Assembly: GCF_001618865.1 (NCBI RefSeq)
Contig: NZ_CP015136.1
Span: 2,577,001 to 2,641,000, forward strand
DNA from: Luteitalea pratensis
GTDB taxonomy: Bacteria; Acidobacteriota; Vicinamibacteria; Vicinamibacterales; Vicinamibacteraceae
DNA length: 64,000 nucleotides
Direction of reading: 5' to 3'
In this document: positions 34,840 to 43,620 of the stretch, one piece after another
Layout: every line of letters begins with the position of its first letter
How positions within the stretch are numbered: the stretch's first letter is position 1
Translations under genes and position numbers: made by a program
Notes under the pieces: model-generated
Database searches by the model: none
What the model saw: only the letters and a program-made list of their open reading frames with translations
What the model was told of the DNA's origin: nothing

Positions 34840-36429
34840 TCAGGCGCTCGCAACGGGTGGGCGTCGGCGGCCGTGGCCGGTGGCCTGCTCGAACGCTCGG
34901 GCGAGTTGCAGGACACCCCAGTCGTCGCGGTGACGGCCGACAATCTGCAGGCCCACCGGCAGGCCGGCCCTGGTGAACCCTGCGGGCACCGAGATCGCCG
35001 GGCACCCCATCAAGGTCACGTACCAGCACGACCGCATCCAGTCGATGTAGGACAACATCGGCGTGCCGTTGATCGCGGTCGGGTAGGGCGTGGTCACGTC
35101 AAAGGGCGAGACCTGCGTCACCGGCAGGACGAAGAAGTCGTGCCGCGTGAAGAAGGCGTGCGTGTCCTGGTACATCCGCGTCTGGCACGTCAGGGCGCGA
35201 GCGATCTCTGTGCCTCCCATGGCCTCGACCTGCGCGACCTCGTAGGCAATCGTGTCCTTCACCCACTCCGGCCGCTGATCGAGCAGCTCCTTGTACTGCG
35301 AGTAGTTCGAGGCGTAGCGCAGCGCCGGGAAGGCACGATCGACGCCGCCGAAGTCGGGCTCGTCGGCCTCGACCACGCAGCCAAGCTGCTCGAAGACGCG
35401 TCGCGTGCCATCGACGACCTCGCGAATCTCCGGCTCGAACGGCAGGCCTCCAAGCCCCGTCCACCAGGCGACACGCGTGCCCTTGAACTCGCGATCCAGC
35501 CCGCCGCGAAAGCGCACCGGGTCCTCCTGCAGGGAGAGGGGATCGGCGGTGTCGGGACCGGCGAGCACGCTGAGCAACAACGCGACGTCAGCCACGGTTC
35601 GCGCCATCGGCCCAGCGACCGCGATCGGCGACCAACTCGCACCGCGCGGGACGCGCCCAGGTGACGGCCGGAACCCCACGACGTTGCACCAGGCCGCGGG
35701 ATTGCGCAGCGAACCGCCAGCGTCACTGCCGTCGGCGATCGGCACCATGCCGCATGCAAGTGCGACGGCCGCGCCGCCGCTGCTGCCGCCGCACGTCCTG
35801 CTCACATCCCACGGGTTGCGGGTCGCGCCGAACACCCGGTTGAAGGTCTGCGACCCGGCGCCGAACTCCGGAGTGTTGGTCTTGCCGATCGTCACCGCTC
35901 CCGCGGCGCGCATGCGCGTGACGATCATTGCATCCTGCGTCGGGACGTGGTCCTTGTAGAACAGCGATCCGCGTGTCGTGCGGATGCCCGCCGTGTCGAC
36001 CAGGTCCTTGTGTGCGACTGGCAGGCCGTGCAACGGCCCCGGTGCGTCACCTCGAGCGAGCGCCGCGTCGGCGCGTCCGGCGTCGGCCAGCGCGCGCTCG
36101 GCCACGAGCGTGACGATGGCGTTGACGCGCGGGTTCAGTTCCTCGATACGAGCGAGATGGGCGCGCATGACTTCGACTGCCGACACGTCCCTGCGGCGCA
36201 GGCGCGCGGCGAGATCGACCGCGTCGAGATCGCACAGGCCGTCGCCGGTGCTCGGTCGAGGTGCGGGCTGCGGCGCGCCCTGAACGGATGCCAGGAGTGC
36301 CGGCGCTTCGAGTCGTTCGCCGTAGCCTTGGCGACGAGGGAGCCCGGCGCGGAGGGCGGGGTCTTGCCACGTGGTTGCGACGGCGCCGAGTCCAAGCGTC
36401 TGCGCGAACGCGCGGCGGGTGAGTGGCAT
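34840..36429 (-). CDS. Amidase signature family hydrolase, Tat-type leader
   Basis: 529 residues from ATG 36429. The N-terminus MPLTRRAFAQTLGLGAVATT is a Tat-like signal. The Ser-cisSer-Lys triad lies in GLPVAHKDLVDTAGIRTT (lysine), RTCGGSSGGAAVAL and DGSDAGGSLRNPAAWCNVVG. It hydrolyses a carboxamide; the substrate is unknown. The linker directly after the signal (LRAGLPRRQGYGERLEA) is encoded by a copy of the CCGTAGCCTTGGCG dispersed repeat, an apparent insertion tolerated in a linker. A good promoter with GACAAT 6 nt before the ATG suggests a leaderless mRNA. Confidence 0.9.
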   Translation of the reverse strand: MPLTRRAFAQTLGLGAVATTWQDPALRAGLPRRQGYGERLEAPALLASVQGAPQPAPRPSTGDGLCDLDAVDLAARLRRRDVSAVEVMRAHLARIEELNPRVNAIVTLVAERALADAGRADAALARGDAPGPLHGLPVAHKDLVDTAGIRTTRGSLFYKDHVPTQDAMIVTRMRAAGAVTIGKTNTPEFGAGSQTFNRVFGATRNPWDVSRTCGGSSGGAAVALACGMVPIADGSDAGGSLRNPAAWCNVVGFRPSPGRVPRGASWSPIAVAGPMARTVADVALLLSVLAGPDTADPLSLQEDPVRFRGGLDREFKGTRVAWWTGLGGLPFEPEIREVVDGTRRVFEQLGCVVEADEPDFGGVDRAFPALRYASNYSQYKELLDQRPEWVKDTIAYEVAQVEAMGGTEIARALTCQTRMYQDTHAFFTRHDFFVLPVTQVSPFDVTTPYPTAINGTPMLSYIDWMRSCWYVTLMGCPAISVPAGFTRAGLPVGLQIVGRHRDDWGVLQLARAFEQATGHGRRRPPVASA

Positions 36430-36435
36430 TGGCGG

Positions 36436-36465
36436 ATTGTCGTGCCCGGCCCAGCTCAGCGTCAA
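36436..36465 (-). promoter_or_regulatory. Promoter of the amidase gene
   Basis: On the minus strand TTGACG, an 18-bp spacer and GACAAT, followed by 6 nt and the ATG. This is the best -35/-10 pair among the genes with a start-proximal -10 box. Confidence 0.65.
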
Positions 36466-36512
36466 GAACGGCCCACGAACTGGCCGGTGCGCTATCGTGA
36501 TGCCCGACCCAC

Positions 36513-37316
36513 ATGCCGCCCGTCGATCTCTACGACAGCACGTATGGACACTTCCACGAGGACGTGCTCGCCCTCGTGCGCGCCGAGACGTACGGCACCG
36601 ACATCGGCCAGAGCGGCTGGACGACGGTCGAGGAGTATGGCGAGTTCATCGAGTGGCTCGGGCTCGCCGGTCCGCACCACGCCCTCGACGTCGGCTGTGG
36701 GTCCGGCGGTCCGGCTCTCCACCTGGCGCGTCTCACTGGCGCGCGAGTGACCGGCATCGACATCAACGCGGACGGCATTGCCACGGCCGCACGGCAGGCC
36801 GCTGATGGCGGGCTCGCCGAGCAGGCGACGTTTCGCGTCGTGGACGTCGACGCCGCGTTGCCATTCGACGCCGACAGCTTCGACGCGATCATCTCGATGG
36901 ACGCGATGTGCCACATGCCGCTGCGCCCGCACGTGCTCGAGGAATGGCGGCGCGTGTTGAAGCCAGGCGGCCGGGCCGTGTTCACCGATCCGGTCGTGGT
37001 GACCGGACCGGTGTCCAGCGTGGAGATCGCGGTGCGCAGCTCAATCGGCCGCTTCCTGTTCGTGCCGCCCGGCGCCAACGAGCAGTTCATCGTCAGGGCC
37101 GGCTTACGCCTCGTGCGCGCTGCCGACCTGAGCGTCCAGGGCGCCGGGATGGCGCGCCGCTGGCACGCCGCCCGCGCCAGCCGTCGCGAGGCGCTCATTG
37201 CCCTCGAGGGAGAGGAGCGATTCGCCGGGCTTCAGGCGTTCCTGGATGTCGTCCAGCGCGTGATGGGCGAACGTCGCCTGTCTCGCATCGCGTACTTCGT
37301 CGATCGCCCCGCCTGA
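36513..37316 (+). CDS. Class I SAM-dependent methyltransferase
   Basis: 267 residues. Motif I is HALDVGCGSGGPALHLARL (residues ~53-71), the acidic motif II is VTGIDINADGI, the post-II region is FRVVDVDAALPFDADSFDAI and a typical RVLKPGGRAVFTDPV follows. The Methyltransf_11/ubiE-like set methylates small molecules such as sarcosine, quinones or sterol-like lipids; the acceptor cannot be deduced. The nearest upstream -10-like box, TATCGT (36493-36498), would leave a very short leader. It diverges from the amidase with 83 bp between starts. Confidence 0.85.
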   Translation: MPPVDLYDSTYGHFHEDVLALVRAETYGTDIGQSGWTTVEEYGEFIEWLGLAGPHHALDVGCGSGGPALHLARLTGARVTGIDINADGIATAARQAADGGLAEQATFRVVDVDAALPFDADSFDAIISMDAMCHMPLRPHVLEEWRRVLKPGGRAVFTDPVVVTGPVSSVEIAVRSSIGRFLFVPPGANEQFIVRAGLRLVRAADLSVQGAGMARRWHAARASRREALIALEGEERFAGLQAFLDVVQRVMGERRLSRIAYFVDRPA

Positions 37317-37328
37317 GGATCTGTCCTG

Positions 37329-38865
37329 ATGCGCTTGCCACTTTCCACCGTTGGCCGCGCAAGCCTGTGCGTGCTCGCGATCGGCCTCTCTGCTTCACAG
37401 CCGCGCGCCGCGCTGGGTCCCGTCACGACCGCCACAGGCCTCGTGTCCGGTACGGCCGGCACGGCGGATGGCGTCACGGCGTATCTCGGCATTCCGCGCG
37501 CCGCAGCCTGCGGCACCCTGGCAGGGCATCAAGCCGGCGACGGCGTTCGGCACCAGCTGCATGCAGCAGAAACTCGGGTCGCGCCTGCCCTGGACCGAGG
37601 AGTACATGACCCAGAACGCCGTCGGCGAGGATTGCCTGACGCTCAACGTCTGGACGCCGACGACCAGGGCCACCACGCCGCTGGCCGTGTTGGTGTGGAT
37701 CTATGGCGGCGGCTTCAACGAGGGATCGACTGCCGTGGAGGTCTACGATGGCGCACCGCTCGCATCACGCGGCGTGATCCTTGTCAGCATGAACTACCGC
37801 ACCGGCGTCCTTGGTGCCCTGGCGCATCCGGAACTGTCGAAGGAGTCACCCCACCACGTGTCGGGTAACTACGGCACGCTCGACCAGATCGCCGCGTTGC
37901 AGTGGGTCAGGACGAACATCAGCGCCTTTGGCGGGGATCCGGCCAACGTGACCATCGTCGGACAGTCGGCGGGCGGTTTGTCAGTGGCCGCCCTGATGCG
38001 GTCTCCACTCGCGAAGGGACTCTTCGCGCGTGCCATCGGCATGGCCGGCCCCGGGTTGATCATGAGGTTCGGGCCGGGGCGTGGCGGTTCGCTCGCCGAT
38101 TGGGAAGCAGCTGGCGTGAAGTTCGCCGCTGCGCACGGCGCCTCGTCAATCGCGGCGCTGCGTGCCCTGCCGGCCGACACGTTCATCGCGCCAAAAGTGA
38201 CCCAGGGAAATGCGACGCCGCCGGTCGGCCCGTTCAACGACGGCTACGTGCTGCCCGACGTGTTGCCGGCCGAGCAGGTGCCGGTGATGGCCGGTTTCAA
38301 CGCCGACGACATCGGCACGGGTGGTCAGGGATTCGGTGCGGCGGCATCGGGAACGGTGGCGGCCTACACGGAGGAGGCCACGAAGACCTATGGAGAGCAG
38401 GCCAGGGCGTTCCTGGATCTCTACCCGGTGGCGAGCGATGCCGACGTGCCTGCGGCGCGGAAGGCGGCAGGGCGCGACCGTGCCCGCGTGACGATGGATC
38501 GATGGGCCGCGGACCAGGTGCGCGCGAGCCGCACGGTTTACACCTACTACTTCGATCGCGTCACGCCGTGGCCGGAACATCCGGAGTTCGGCGCCCATCA
38601 CACGTCAGAGGTTCCGTACGTGTTCCGCACCGTCGGACGCGGCAAGCGCGCGTGGGAGCCACTCGACACGACCGTGTCCGAGCGGATGTCGAAGTACTTC
38701 GTGAACTTCGCGAAGACCGGTGACCCCAACGGATCGGGATTGCCACGGTGGCCCGCGTACGCACCGGATGCGCACCAGACCATGCGTCTCGGCGAGACGA
38801 TGGCGCCGATGCCGGTGGCCGATCCGGTTCGTCGCGCGTTCCACGAGCGACGGCTGCAGCCGTAA
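37329..38865 (+). pseudogene. Type B carboxylesterase, inactivated by an internal deletion
   Basis: The signal peptide and N-terminal strand (MRLPLSTVGRASLCVLAIGL, then GTADGVTAYLGIPRA) lie in one frame. From about 37500 homology continues in another frame as RAPQPAAPWQGIKPATAFG. Family members have a Y-A-x-x-P-x-G-x-L-R-[WF] stretch between GIP and the PQP segment; that stretch is missing, so a deletion of about 30-40 bp, possibly between short GCGCCG repeats, removed it and shifted the frame. The rest is well kept: YGGGFNEGS oxyanion hole, IVGQSAGGLSV nucleophile serine and GAHHTSEVPYVF histidine region. It is probably recent decay of a secreted esterase. Confidence 0.75.
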
Positions 38866-39159
38866 TGCCCCACCCAGTCAATTCACCGCCGCGCGCGGAG
38901 TTTGCCGGTGGCGTGTCCGTCTAGATGAGGGCCGTCGCCCGCATGCGGCGGCAATTCGGAAGGAGTCCGCGATGCAACACGCCGACCTCGACACCCCCTC
39001 CACGCTCGTGGCGTCCCTCGTCGCACCCTCACTCGTACCGGCACTCAGCCACCGGAGCCGGGAAGGCCACGATTCGCCCCCAGGCCAGTGGCCACGTACT
39101 CAACGGTGTCATCGGGCACCGCGGCCCCCACGGGGCCGCGGCAATCGCCGATCGCGCCG
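38866..39159. other. Intergenic region between the carboxylesterase and the crystallin-like gene
   Basis: The region holds only a small, uncertain open frame from 38972. No repeat array, RNA gene or clear terminator is seen. Confidence 0.5.
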
Positions 39160-39208
39160 CTACCGGTGTCGCGCTTCCGGGCTCTGGCGCAGGGCGTCTT
39201 CGAGCTGA
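38972..39208 (+). CDS. Small hypothetical ORF with a strong ribosome-binding site
   Basis: 78 codons from ATG 38972, preceded by GGAAGGAG at about 6 nt, better than most sites in the window. The predicted protein starts MQHADLDTPSTLVASLVAPS and becomes arginine-rich after residue 40, with no recognisable domain. Its 3' end overlaps the convergent crystallin-like gene by 49 bp. It may be the 5' remnant of a lost gene or a genuine small protein; the arginine-rich tail looks like out-of-frame GC-rich sequence and favours a remnant. Confidence 0.3.
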   Translation: MQHADLDTPSTLVASLVAPSLVPALSHRSREGHDSPPGQWPRTQRCHRAPRPPRGRGNRRSRRYRCRASGLWRRASSS

Positions 39209-39873
39209 CGCTGACTCCAGTTGTTCTTCATGACTTCGTTGACCCAGGATCGGGCCGCCGGGTCCGGCTCGCGGCCGAGGACACGACGATAGCCCTGCCG
39301 GACCATCGTTTCGGCCTGCGGGTACGTCCATCGGCCGGCGGTGCCGTAGCTGGAGCCGCGGCCGTAGGCGCCGCTGTAGCCGCCGTCATAGGTGCCGCGG
39401 CCGTTGTCGTGATAGCCGCCACTGTTATAGGCGCCGTTGTTGTAGCCGCCGCCGTTGTACCTGCCGCCGCCATTTGTGGCGCCCCAGTTGCCGCCGCCGT
39501 AGCCGCGCGGCTGCACGACATACGAGGTCACCCGGTCGTTGAACCCGCTGCTCCGCATGTCGCGCACGCTCCTGGTGAACATGCGCGTCTCGCCGCGCAT
39601 GTCGCCGTCGCGGAAGACGACGATCTCGGCATCGCCGAACAGTCGAATCGACGAGATCTCGTCGTTGATGTTGGAGGGCACGCGGGGGTTGCTGTCGCCG
39701 ACGCGCGTGCAGAAGTACCGACCGCCGTAATTGATGTCCTCGTAGAAGCAGGCACCGGAGGCTGGGTTGGTGCCTCGCCCCCAGTACTGCGCGGACGCGC
39801 TCGACGACAGGACGAGCATCGACAGGCCCGTCAGCATGCTGGCCGAGAGGCGCTGCATCGTCGTCTTGGTCAT
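39160..39873 (-). CDS. Exported beta/gamma-crystallin-fold (I36-like) protein with DUF4214-like tail
   Basis: 237 residues from ATG 39873 (GGAG 10 nt upstream). A signal peptide ends at ASA-QYW (about residue 29). Residues ~40-125 contain crystallin-type motifs: ACFYEDINYGGRYFC, SNINDEISSIRLFG, AEIVVFRDGDMRGETRMF and GFNDRVTSYVV, as in peptidase-inhibitor I36 and beta/gamma-crystallins, which bind calcium. A Gly/Asn/Tyr-rich linker (GGGRYNGGGYNNGAYNSGG) follows. The C-terminal ~50 residues (YRRVLGREPDPAARSWVNEV) resemble DUF4214 repeats. The arrangement suggests a surface or matrix protein. Confidence 0.75.
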   Translation of the reverse strand: MTKTTMQRLSASMLTGLSMLVLSSSASAQYWGRGTNPASGACFYEDINYGGRYFCTRVGDSNPRVPSNINDEISSIRLFGDAEIVVFRDGDMRGETRMFTRSVRDMRSSGFNDRVTSYVVQPRGYGGGNWGATNGGGRYNGGGYNNGAYNSGGYHDNGRGTYDGGYSGAYGRGSSYGTAGRWTYPQAETMVRQGYRRVLGREPDPAARSWVNEVMKNNWSQRQLEDALRQSPEARHR

Positions 39874-40051
39874 GGCTGTGCTCCGTAGTGGAAGTGGCCG
39901 GCGCCTCGAGGGCTCGGCCGGTGGCATCAGATCGCTATTCGTGTCCGGGTTGGCATCTGCGGTGTACATGCGCTGTCCTCGGAACCGTTCTCTGCACATG
40001 CATAGTGCAATTGCGATGCCGCCATGGTTTCGGTCGTGCTTCAATGCGGCA

Positions 40052-40873
40052 ATGCTCAGGCTGATCATGCTACTCACGACCGTGGCGTGGACCACCGGTG
40101 CGACAGCAACGGCGCAGCCCGTGACGCTCCCCGTCTACGGTGCGAAACACGCAACTGATGAGGTCCGGATCGACGGCACGCTCGACGAAGCGACATGGTC
40201 GCTCTCGCCGCGCGTCGGCGAGATGCGTCTCATCCACGCGCCGGATCGTCGTCCCACGTTCCCCACCGAAGCCGCGATGACATGGGATGCCATGCACCTC
40301 TACGTTGCATTCGCCTGCAGCGATCCCGAGCCATGGGCGCGACACGGCGCGCGCGACGATCGGTTGTGGGAGGAGGAGGTGGTGGAGGTCTTCCTCGATC
40401 CCGACGGCGACGGCCGCAACTACGCAGAGATCGAGGTCAGCCCCACCAACGTCGTCGTGGACCTGCTGATCGCGGCGCCGCAGGCGGGCGGGCCGAATGC
40501 TCGCCGCTGGGATGTCGTGGGCCTCCGGACAGCCGTGCGTCGTCATGCCGCCGGGTGGGTCGCCGAAATGGCTATCCCGTGGGCGTCGCTCGCCGACGCT
40601 GGCGTGACGCAGGCGCCGGTGCCGGGCAACGAGTGGCGTGTCGGGCTGTACCGCATCAAGCGGCCCGGCGGAGTGGCCAAGGCCGCGCGCATCGATGCGC
40701 TCGTGGCGGAGCGCCGGTCGGCCACCGACGACGGCAAGACAGCGATCGATGCAGAGTTGCTGGCGCTGCGTGGAGACGACGAGTACTCGGCGTGGTCGGT
40801 GACGCGCGCCGAACGCGGATTCCACGATCCGGGACGGTTCGGGATGGTGCATTTCATCGGCGCGTCCCGCTGA
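40052..40873 (+). CDS. CBM9-like carbohydrate-binding protein, exported
   Basis: 273 residues. A signal peptide (MLRLIMLLTTVAWTTGATAT) precedes a CBM9-type domain: VRIDGTLDEATWSLSPRV, AMTWDAMHLYVAFACSDPEP, VVEVFLDPDGDGRNYAEIEV, GWVAEMAIPWASL and WRVGLYRIKRPGG. Similar stand-alone domains are common in Acidobacteriota and also form the N-terminus of DUF5916 proteins. It presumably binds glycans outside the cytoplasm. In-frame ATGs a little upstream lack a signal peptide start, so 40052 is preferred. Confidence 0.8.
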   Translation: MLRLIMLLTTVAWTTGATATAQPVTLPVYGAKHATDEVRIDGTLDEATWSLSPRVGEMRLIHAPDRRPTFPTEAAMTWDAMHLYVAFACSDPEPWARHGARDDRLWEEEVVEVFLDPDGDGRNYAEIEVSPTNVVVDLLIAAPQAGGPNARRWDVVGLRTAVRRHAAGWVAEMAIPWASLADAGVTQAPVPGNEWRVGLYRIKRPGGVAKAARIDALVAERRSATDDGKTAIDAELLALRGDDEYSAWSVTRAERGFHDPGRFGMVHFIGASR

Positions 40874-40938
40874 GGCTGGGGAGGCGCCGACCCTTGTGAT
40901 CTCGACCATGGTCAGTCGTCGGTTAGTCGTGCCGAGCG

Positions 40939-40944
40939 TATGCT
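40939..40944 (+). promoter_or_regulatory. Probable -10 box of the SulP gene
   Basis: TATGCT, 10 nt before ATG 40955. It overlaps an in-frame ATG at 40940, which argues for the later start. Confidence 0.4.
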
Positions 40945-40954
40945 TCAGCTAAGC

Positions 40955-42628
40955 ATGAGTGCCGCGTCCCTCATTCCGAGCCTTGGCTGGCTCCGTGCGT
41001 ACCCGCGTGCGTGGCTTCGGCCTGACCTCACCGCCGGCCTGACGGCGGCCGCGGTGGTCGTACCGAAGGCGATGGCCTACGCGACGATCGCGCAGCTGCC
41101 GCTGCACGTCGGGCTGTACACCGCCATCGTGCCGATGGTGGTCTATGCCTTGCTGGGAACATCGCGACCGCTCAGCGTCAGCACCACGACGACGATCGCC
41201 ATCCTGACGGCCGCGGAGCTCGGACGTGCGGCACCAGGCGGCGATGCCGCCGCGCTCATCGCCGCCGCAGCGACGCTGTCGGTGCTGGTCGGGGTCCTCC
41301 TCGGGCTGGCGTCGCTCTTGCGCCTGGGATTCGTGGCCTCCTTCATCTCCGACCCGGTGCTCACCGGCTTCAAGTCGGGTATCGGCCTCGTGATCGTCGT
41401 GGACCAGCTTCCGAAGCTGCTGGGCGTCCACTTCACGAAGACCGGCTTCTTCCGCGACCTGGTCGCCCTGGCGCAGCAGTTGCCGGAGACGTCGATACCG
41501 ACGTTGCTGTTGGCCGTTGTGCTGTTGGGGCTGCTCGTGGCGCTCGAGCACGTGGCGCCGCGTGCGCCCGCGCCTCTCGTCGCCATCGGCCTGGCGATCG
41601 CCGTCTCCGGTGTGCTTGGCCTCGAGGCACGTGGCGTCGCGACGGTGGGCGCCGTCGCGGGTGGCCTGCCACACCTGATGCTCCCGAACCTGGCGCTGGC
41701 CCAAGCGATGTGGCCTGCGGCGGCAGGCATCGCGCTCATGAGCTTCACCGAGAGCATCGCCGCCGCGCGCGCATTCGGTGTCACCGACGAACCGCGTCCC
41801 GATCCCAACCAGGAACTGCTGGCGCTCGGCCTGGCGAATGCCACCGGTGGCGTGCTGGGTGCGATGCCGTCCGGTGGCGGCACGTCGCAGACCGCGGTCA
41901 ACCGGCTCGCGGGCGCGCGTTCGCAGGTCGCCGGGATCGTCACCGCCACAGCCGCCCTGGCGACCTTGCTGCTGCTCGGGCCGGTCATCGCATTGATGCC
42001 ACAGGCGGCGCTCGCCGCGGTGGTCGTGTTCTATTCGCTGGAGCTGATCAAGCCCGCCGAGTTCAAGGCGATCCGTCGTGTCCGCCGCATCGAATTCCGT
42101 TGGGCGGTGAGCGCTTTTGCCGGCGTCGTGCTGCTCGGCACGCTCCAGGGCATCCTGGTCGCGGTCATCGCCTCGCTGGTGTCGCTGGCCCACCAGGCCT
42201 ACAATCCGCCCGTCCATGTGCTCGGACGCAAGCGCGGCACGACTGCCTTCCGCGCCCGCACCTCCGAGCATCCCGACGACGAAACGTGGCCGGGGCTGCT
42301 CATCCTGCGGCCCGAGGGACGGCTGTTCTTCGCCAATGCCGAACGCGTCGTGGATCGAATCAGTCCGCTCGTCAGCCGCGAACATCCGCGCGTCGTGCTG
42401 CTCGACTGCCGTGGCGTCACCGACGTCGAATACACGGCGCTTCGCATGTTGACCGAGGCCGAGGAGCGGCTTCGGGCCTCGGGAATCAGCTTGTGGCTCG
42501 CCGGGCTCAACCCGGAAGTGCTTGACGTCGTGCGCCGCAGCGCGCTCGGCGATCGGCTCGGCCGGGACCGTATGTTCTTCAACCTCGATGCCGCGGTGCA
42601 GGCGTACGAGCAGCGGCACGTCGCGTGA
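40955..42628 (+). CDS. SulP family anion transporter with STAS domain
   Basis: 557 residues from ATG 40955. The N-terminal SulP signature is LRPDLTAGLTAAAVVVPKAM, followed by about 11-12 membrane helices with GTSRPLSVSTTTTIAIL and ALGLANATGGVLGAMPSGGG. A cytoplasmic STAS domain forms the last ~120 residues (RPEGRLFFANAERVV, VVLLDCRGVTDVEYTALRML). SulP proteins carry sulfate, bicarbonate, chloride or dicarboxylates. Sulfate would complement the distant cys operon, which encodes no sulfate importer, but the substrate is not decided by sequence. Confidence 0.88.
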   Translation: MSAASLIPSLGWLRAYPRAWLRPDLTAGLTAAAVVVPKAMAYATIAQLPLHVGLYTAIVPMVVYALLGTSRPLSVSTTTTIAILTAAELGRAAPGGDAAALIAAAATLSVLVGVLLGLASLLRLGFVASFISDPVLTGFKSGIGLVIVVDQLPKLLGVHFTKTGFFRDLVALAQQLPETSIPTLLLAVVLLGLLVALEHVAPRAPAPLVAIGLAIAVSGVLGLEARGVATVGAVAGGLPHLMLPNLALAQAMWPAAAGIALMSFTESIAAARAFGVTDEPRPDPNQELLALGLANATGGVLGAMPSGGGTSQTAVNRLAGARSQVAGIVTATAALATLLLLGPVIALMPQAALAAVVVFYSLELIKPAEFKAIRRVRRIEFRWAVSAFAGVVLLGTLQGILVAVIASLVSLAHQAYNPPVHVLGRKRGTTAFRARTSEHPDDETWPGLLILRPEGRLFFANAERVVDRISPLVSREHPRVVLLDCRGVTDVEYTALRMLTEAEERLRASGISLWLAGLNPEVLDVVRRSALGDRLGRDRMFFNLDAAVQAYEQRHVA

Positions 42629-42665
42629 CCGGCACCGGCCGTTGGTGTTCACCAGGGGACGAACG

Positions 42666-43616
42666 ATGAAAAAAGCGAAGGACGACAAGGGCGCGCCTGC
42701 CGACCAGGGCGCCGGGATCGACGATACGAAGAAGCGCGACAAGACAAAGAAGGGCAAGAAGGGCAAGAAAGGGAAGCGGACGCCGGATCAGGTGAGCGCC
42801 GCCGTGGCCGTTGCCGACGCGGGAGCCGCTGTCGCGGAACACACGCCACTGAAGGGCAAGGCCTACGACAAGGAACTGGCCAAGCTCCACGTGAAGCTGG
42901 TCAAGCTGCAGGAATGGGTCAAGTTCAAGGGGCTCAAGGTCTGCATCGTGTTCGAAGGCCGCGACGGTGCCGGCAAGGGCGGCGCGATCAAGGCGATCAC
43001 CGAGCGAGTCAGCCCGCGCGTGTTCCGGACCGTCGCGCTGCCGGCGCCGACCGAGCGCCAGAAAAGCCAGATGTACATGCAGCGCTACGTGCCGCACTTC
43101 CCGGCGGCCGGCGAAGTCGTGATCTTCGATCGCAGCTGGTACAACCGCGCCGGCGTGGAACGCGTGATGGGCTTCTGCACCGAGGCCGAGTCGCGGAAGT
43201 TCCTCGGCGGCGTACCTCTGGTCGAGAAGGCGATGGTCGATTCCGGCATCATCCTGATCAAGTTCTGGCTCGAGGTCAGCGAGGAGGAACAGACCGACCG
43301 GCTGAAGTCACGCATCGACGATGGCCGGAAGATCTGGAAACTGACATCGATGGACCTGAAGTCCTACGGCCGGTGGTACGACTACTCGCGGGCCCGCGAC
43401 GAGATGTTCGTCGCGACCGACACCGATTTCGCGCCCTGGCACGTCGTGCGTTCGGACGACAAGAGGAGCGCGCGGCTGAACATCATCGCGCACATCCTCG
43501 ACCAGGTGCCGCACCACGGCGCACCGCGCGAGAAGGTGAAGCTGCCCAAGCGCGGGAAGCCTGGCAACTACAAGGAACCCGACTATCCGTACCGCTACGT
43601 GCGCGAGAAGTACTGA
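42666..43616 (+). CDS. ppk2: Polyphosphate kinase 2
   Basis: 316 residues. Walker A is VFEGRDGAGKGGAIKAI, the Walker B/lid region is DRSWYNRAGVERVMGFC, and LPAPTERQKSQMYMQRYVPH, RWYDYSRARDEMFVATD and the ending PYRYVREKY follow. This is a one-domain class I-like PPK2 that phosphorylates GDP or ADP with polyphosphate, or the reverse. The first ~45 residues are an added lysine-rich tail (KKGKKGKKGKR), likely to contact polyphosphate or nucleic acid. A GGGGA motif stands 8 nt before the ATG. It is 38 bp downstream of the SulP gene and convergent with the porin. Confidence 0.93.
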   Translation: MKKAKDDKGAPADQGAGIDDTKKRDKTKKGKKGKKGKRTPDQVSAAVAVADAGAAVAEHTPLKGKAYDKELAKLHVKLVKLQEWVKFKGLKVCIVFEGRDGAGKGGAIKAITERVSPRVFRTVALPAPTERQKSQMYMQRYVPHFPAAGEVVIFDRSWYNRAGVERVMGFCTEAESRKFLGGVPLVEKAMVDSGIILIKFWLEVSEEEQTDRLKSRIDDGRKIWKLTSMDLKSYGRWYDYSRARDEMFVATDTDFAPWHVVRSDDKRSARLNIIAHILDQVPHHGAPREKVKLPKRGKPGNYKEPDYPYRYVREKY

Positions 43617-43620
43617 GCGG

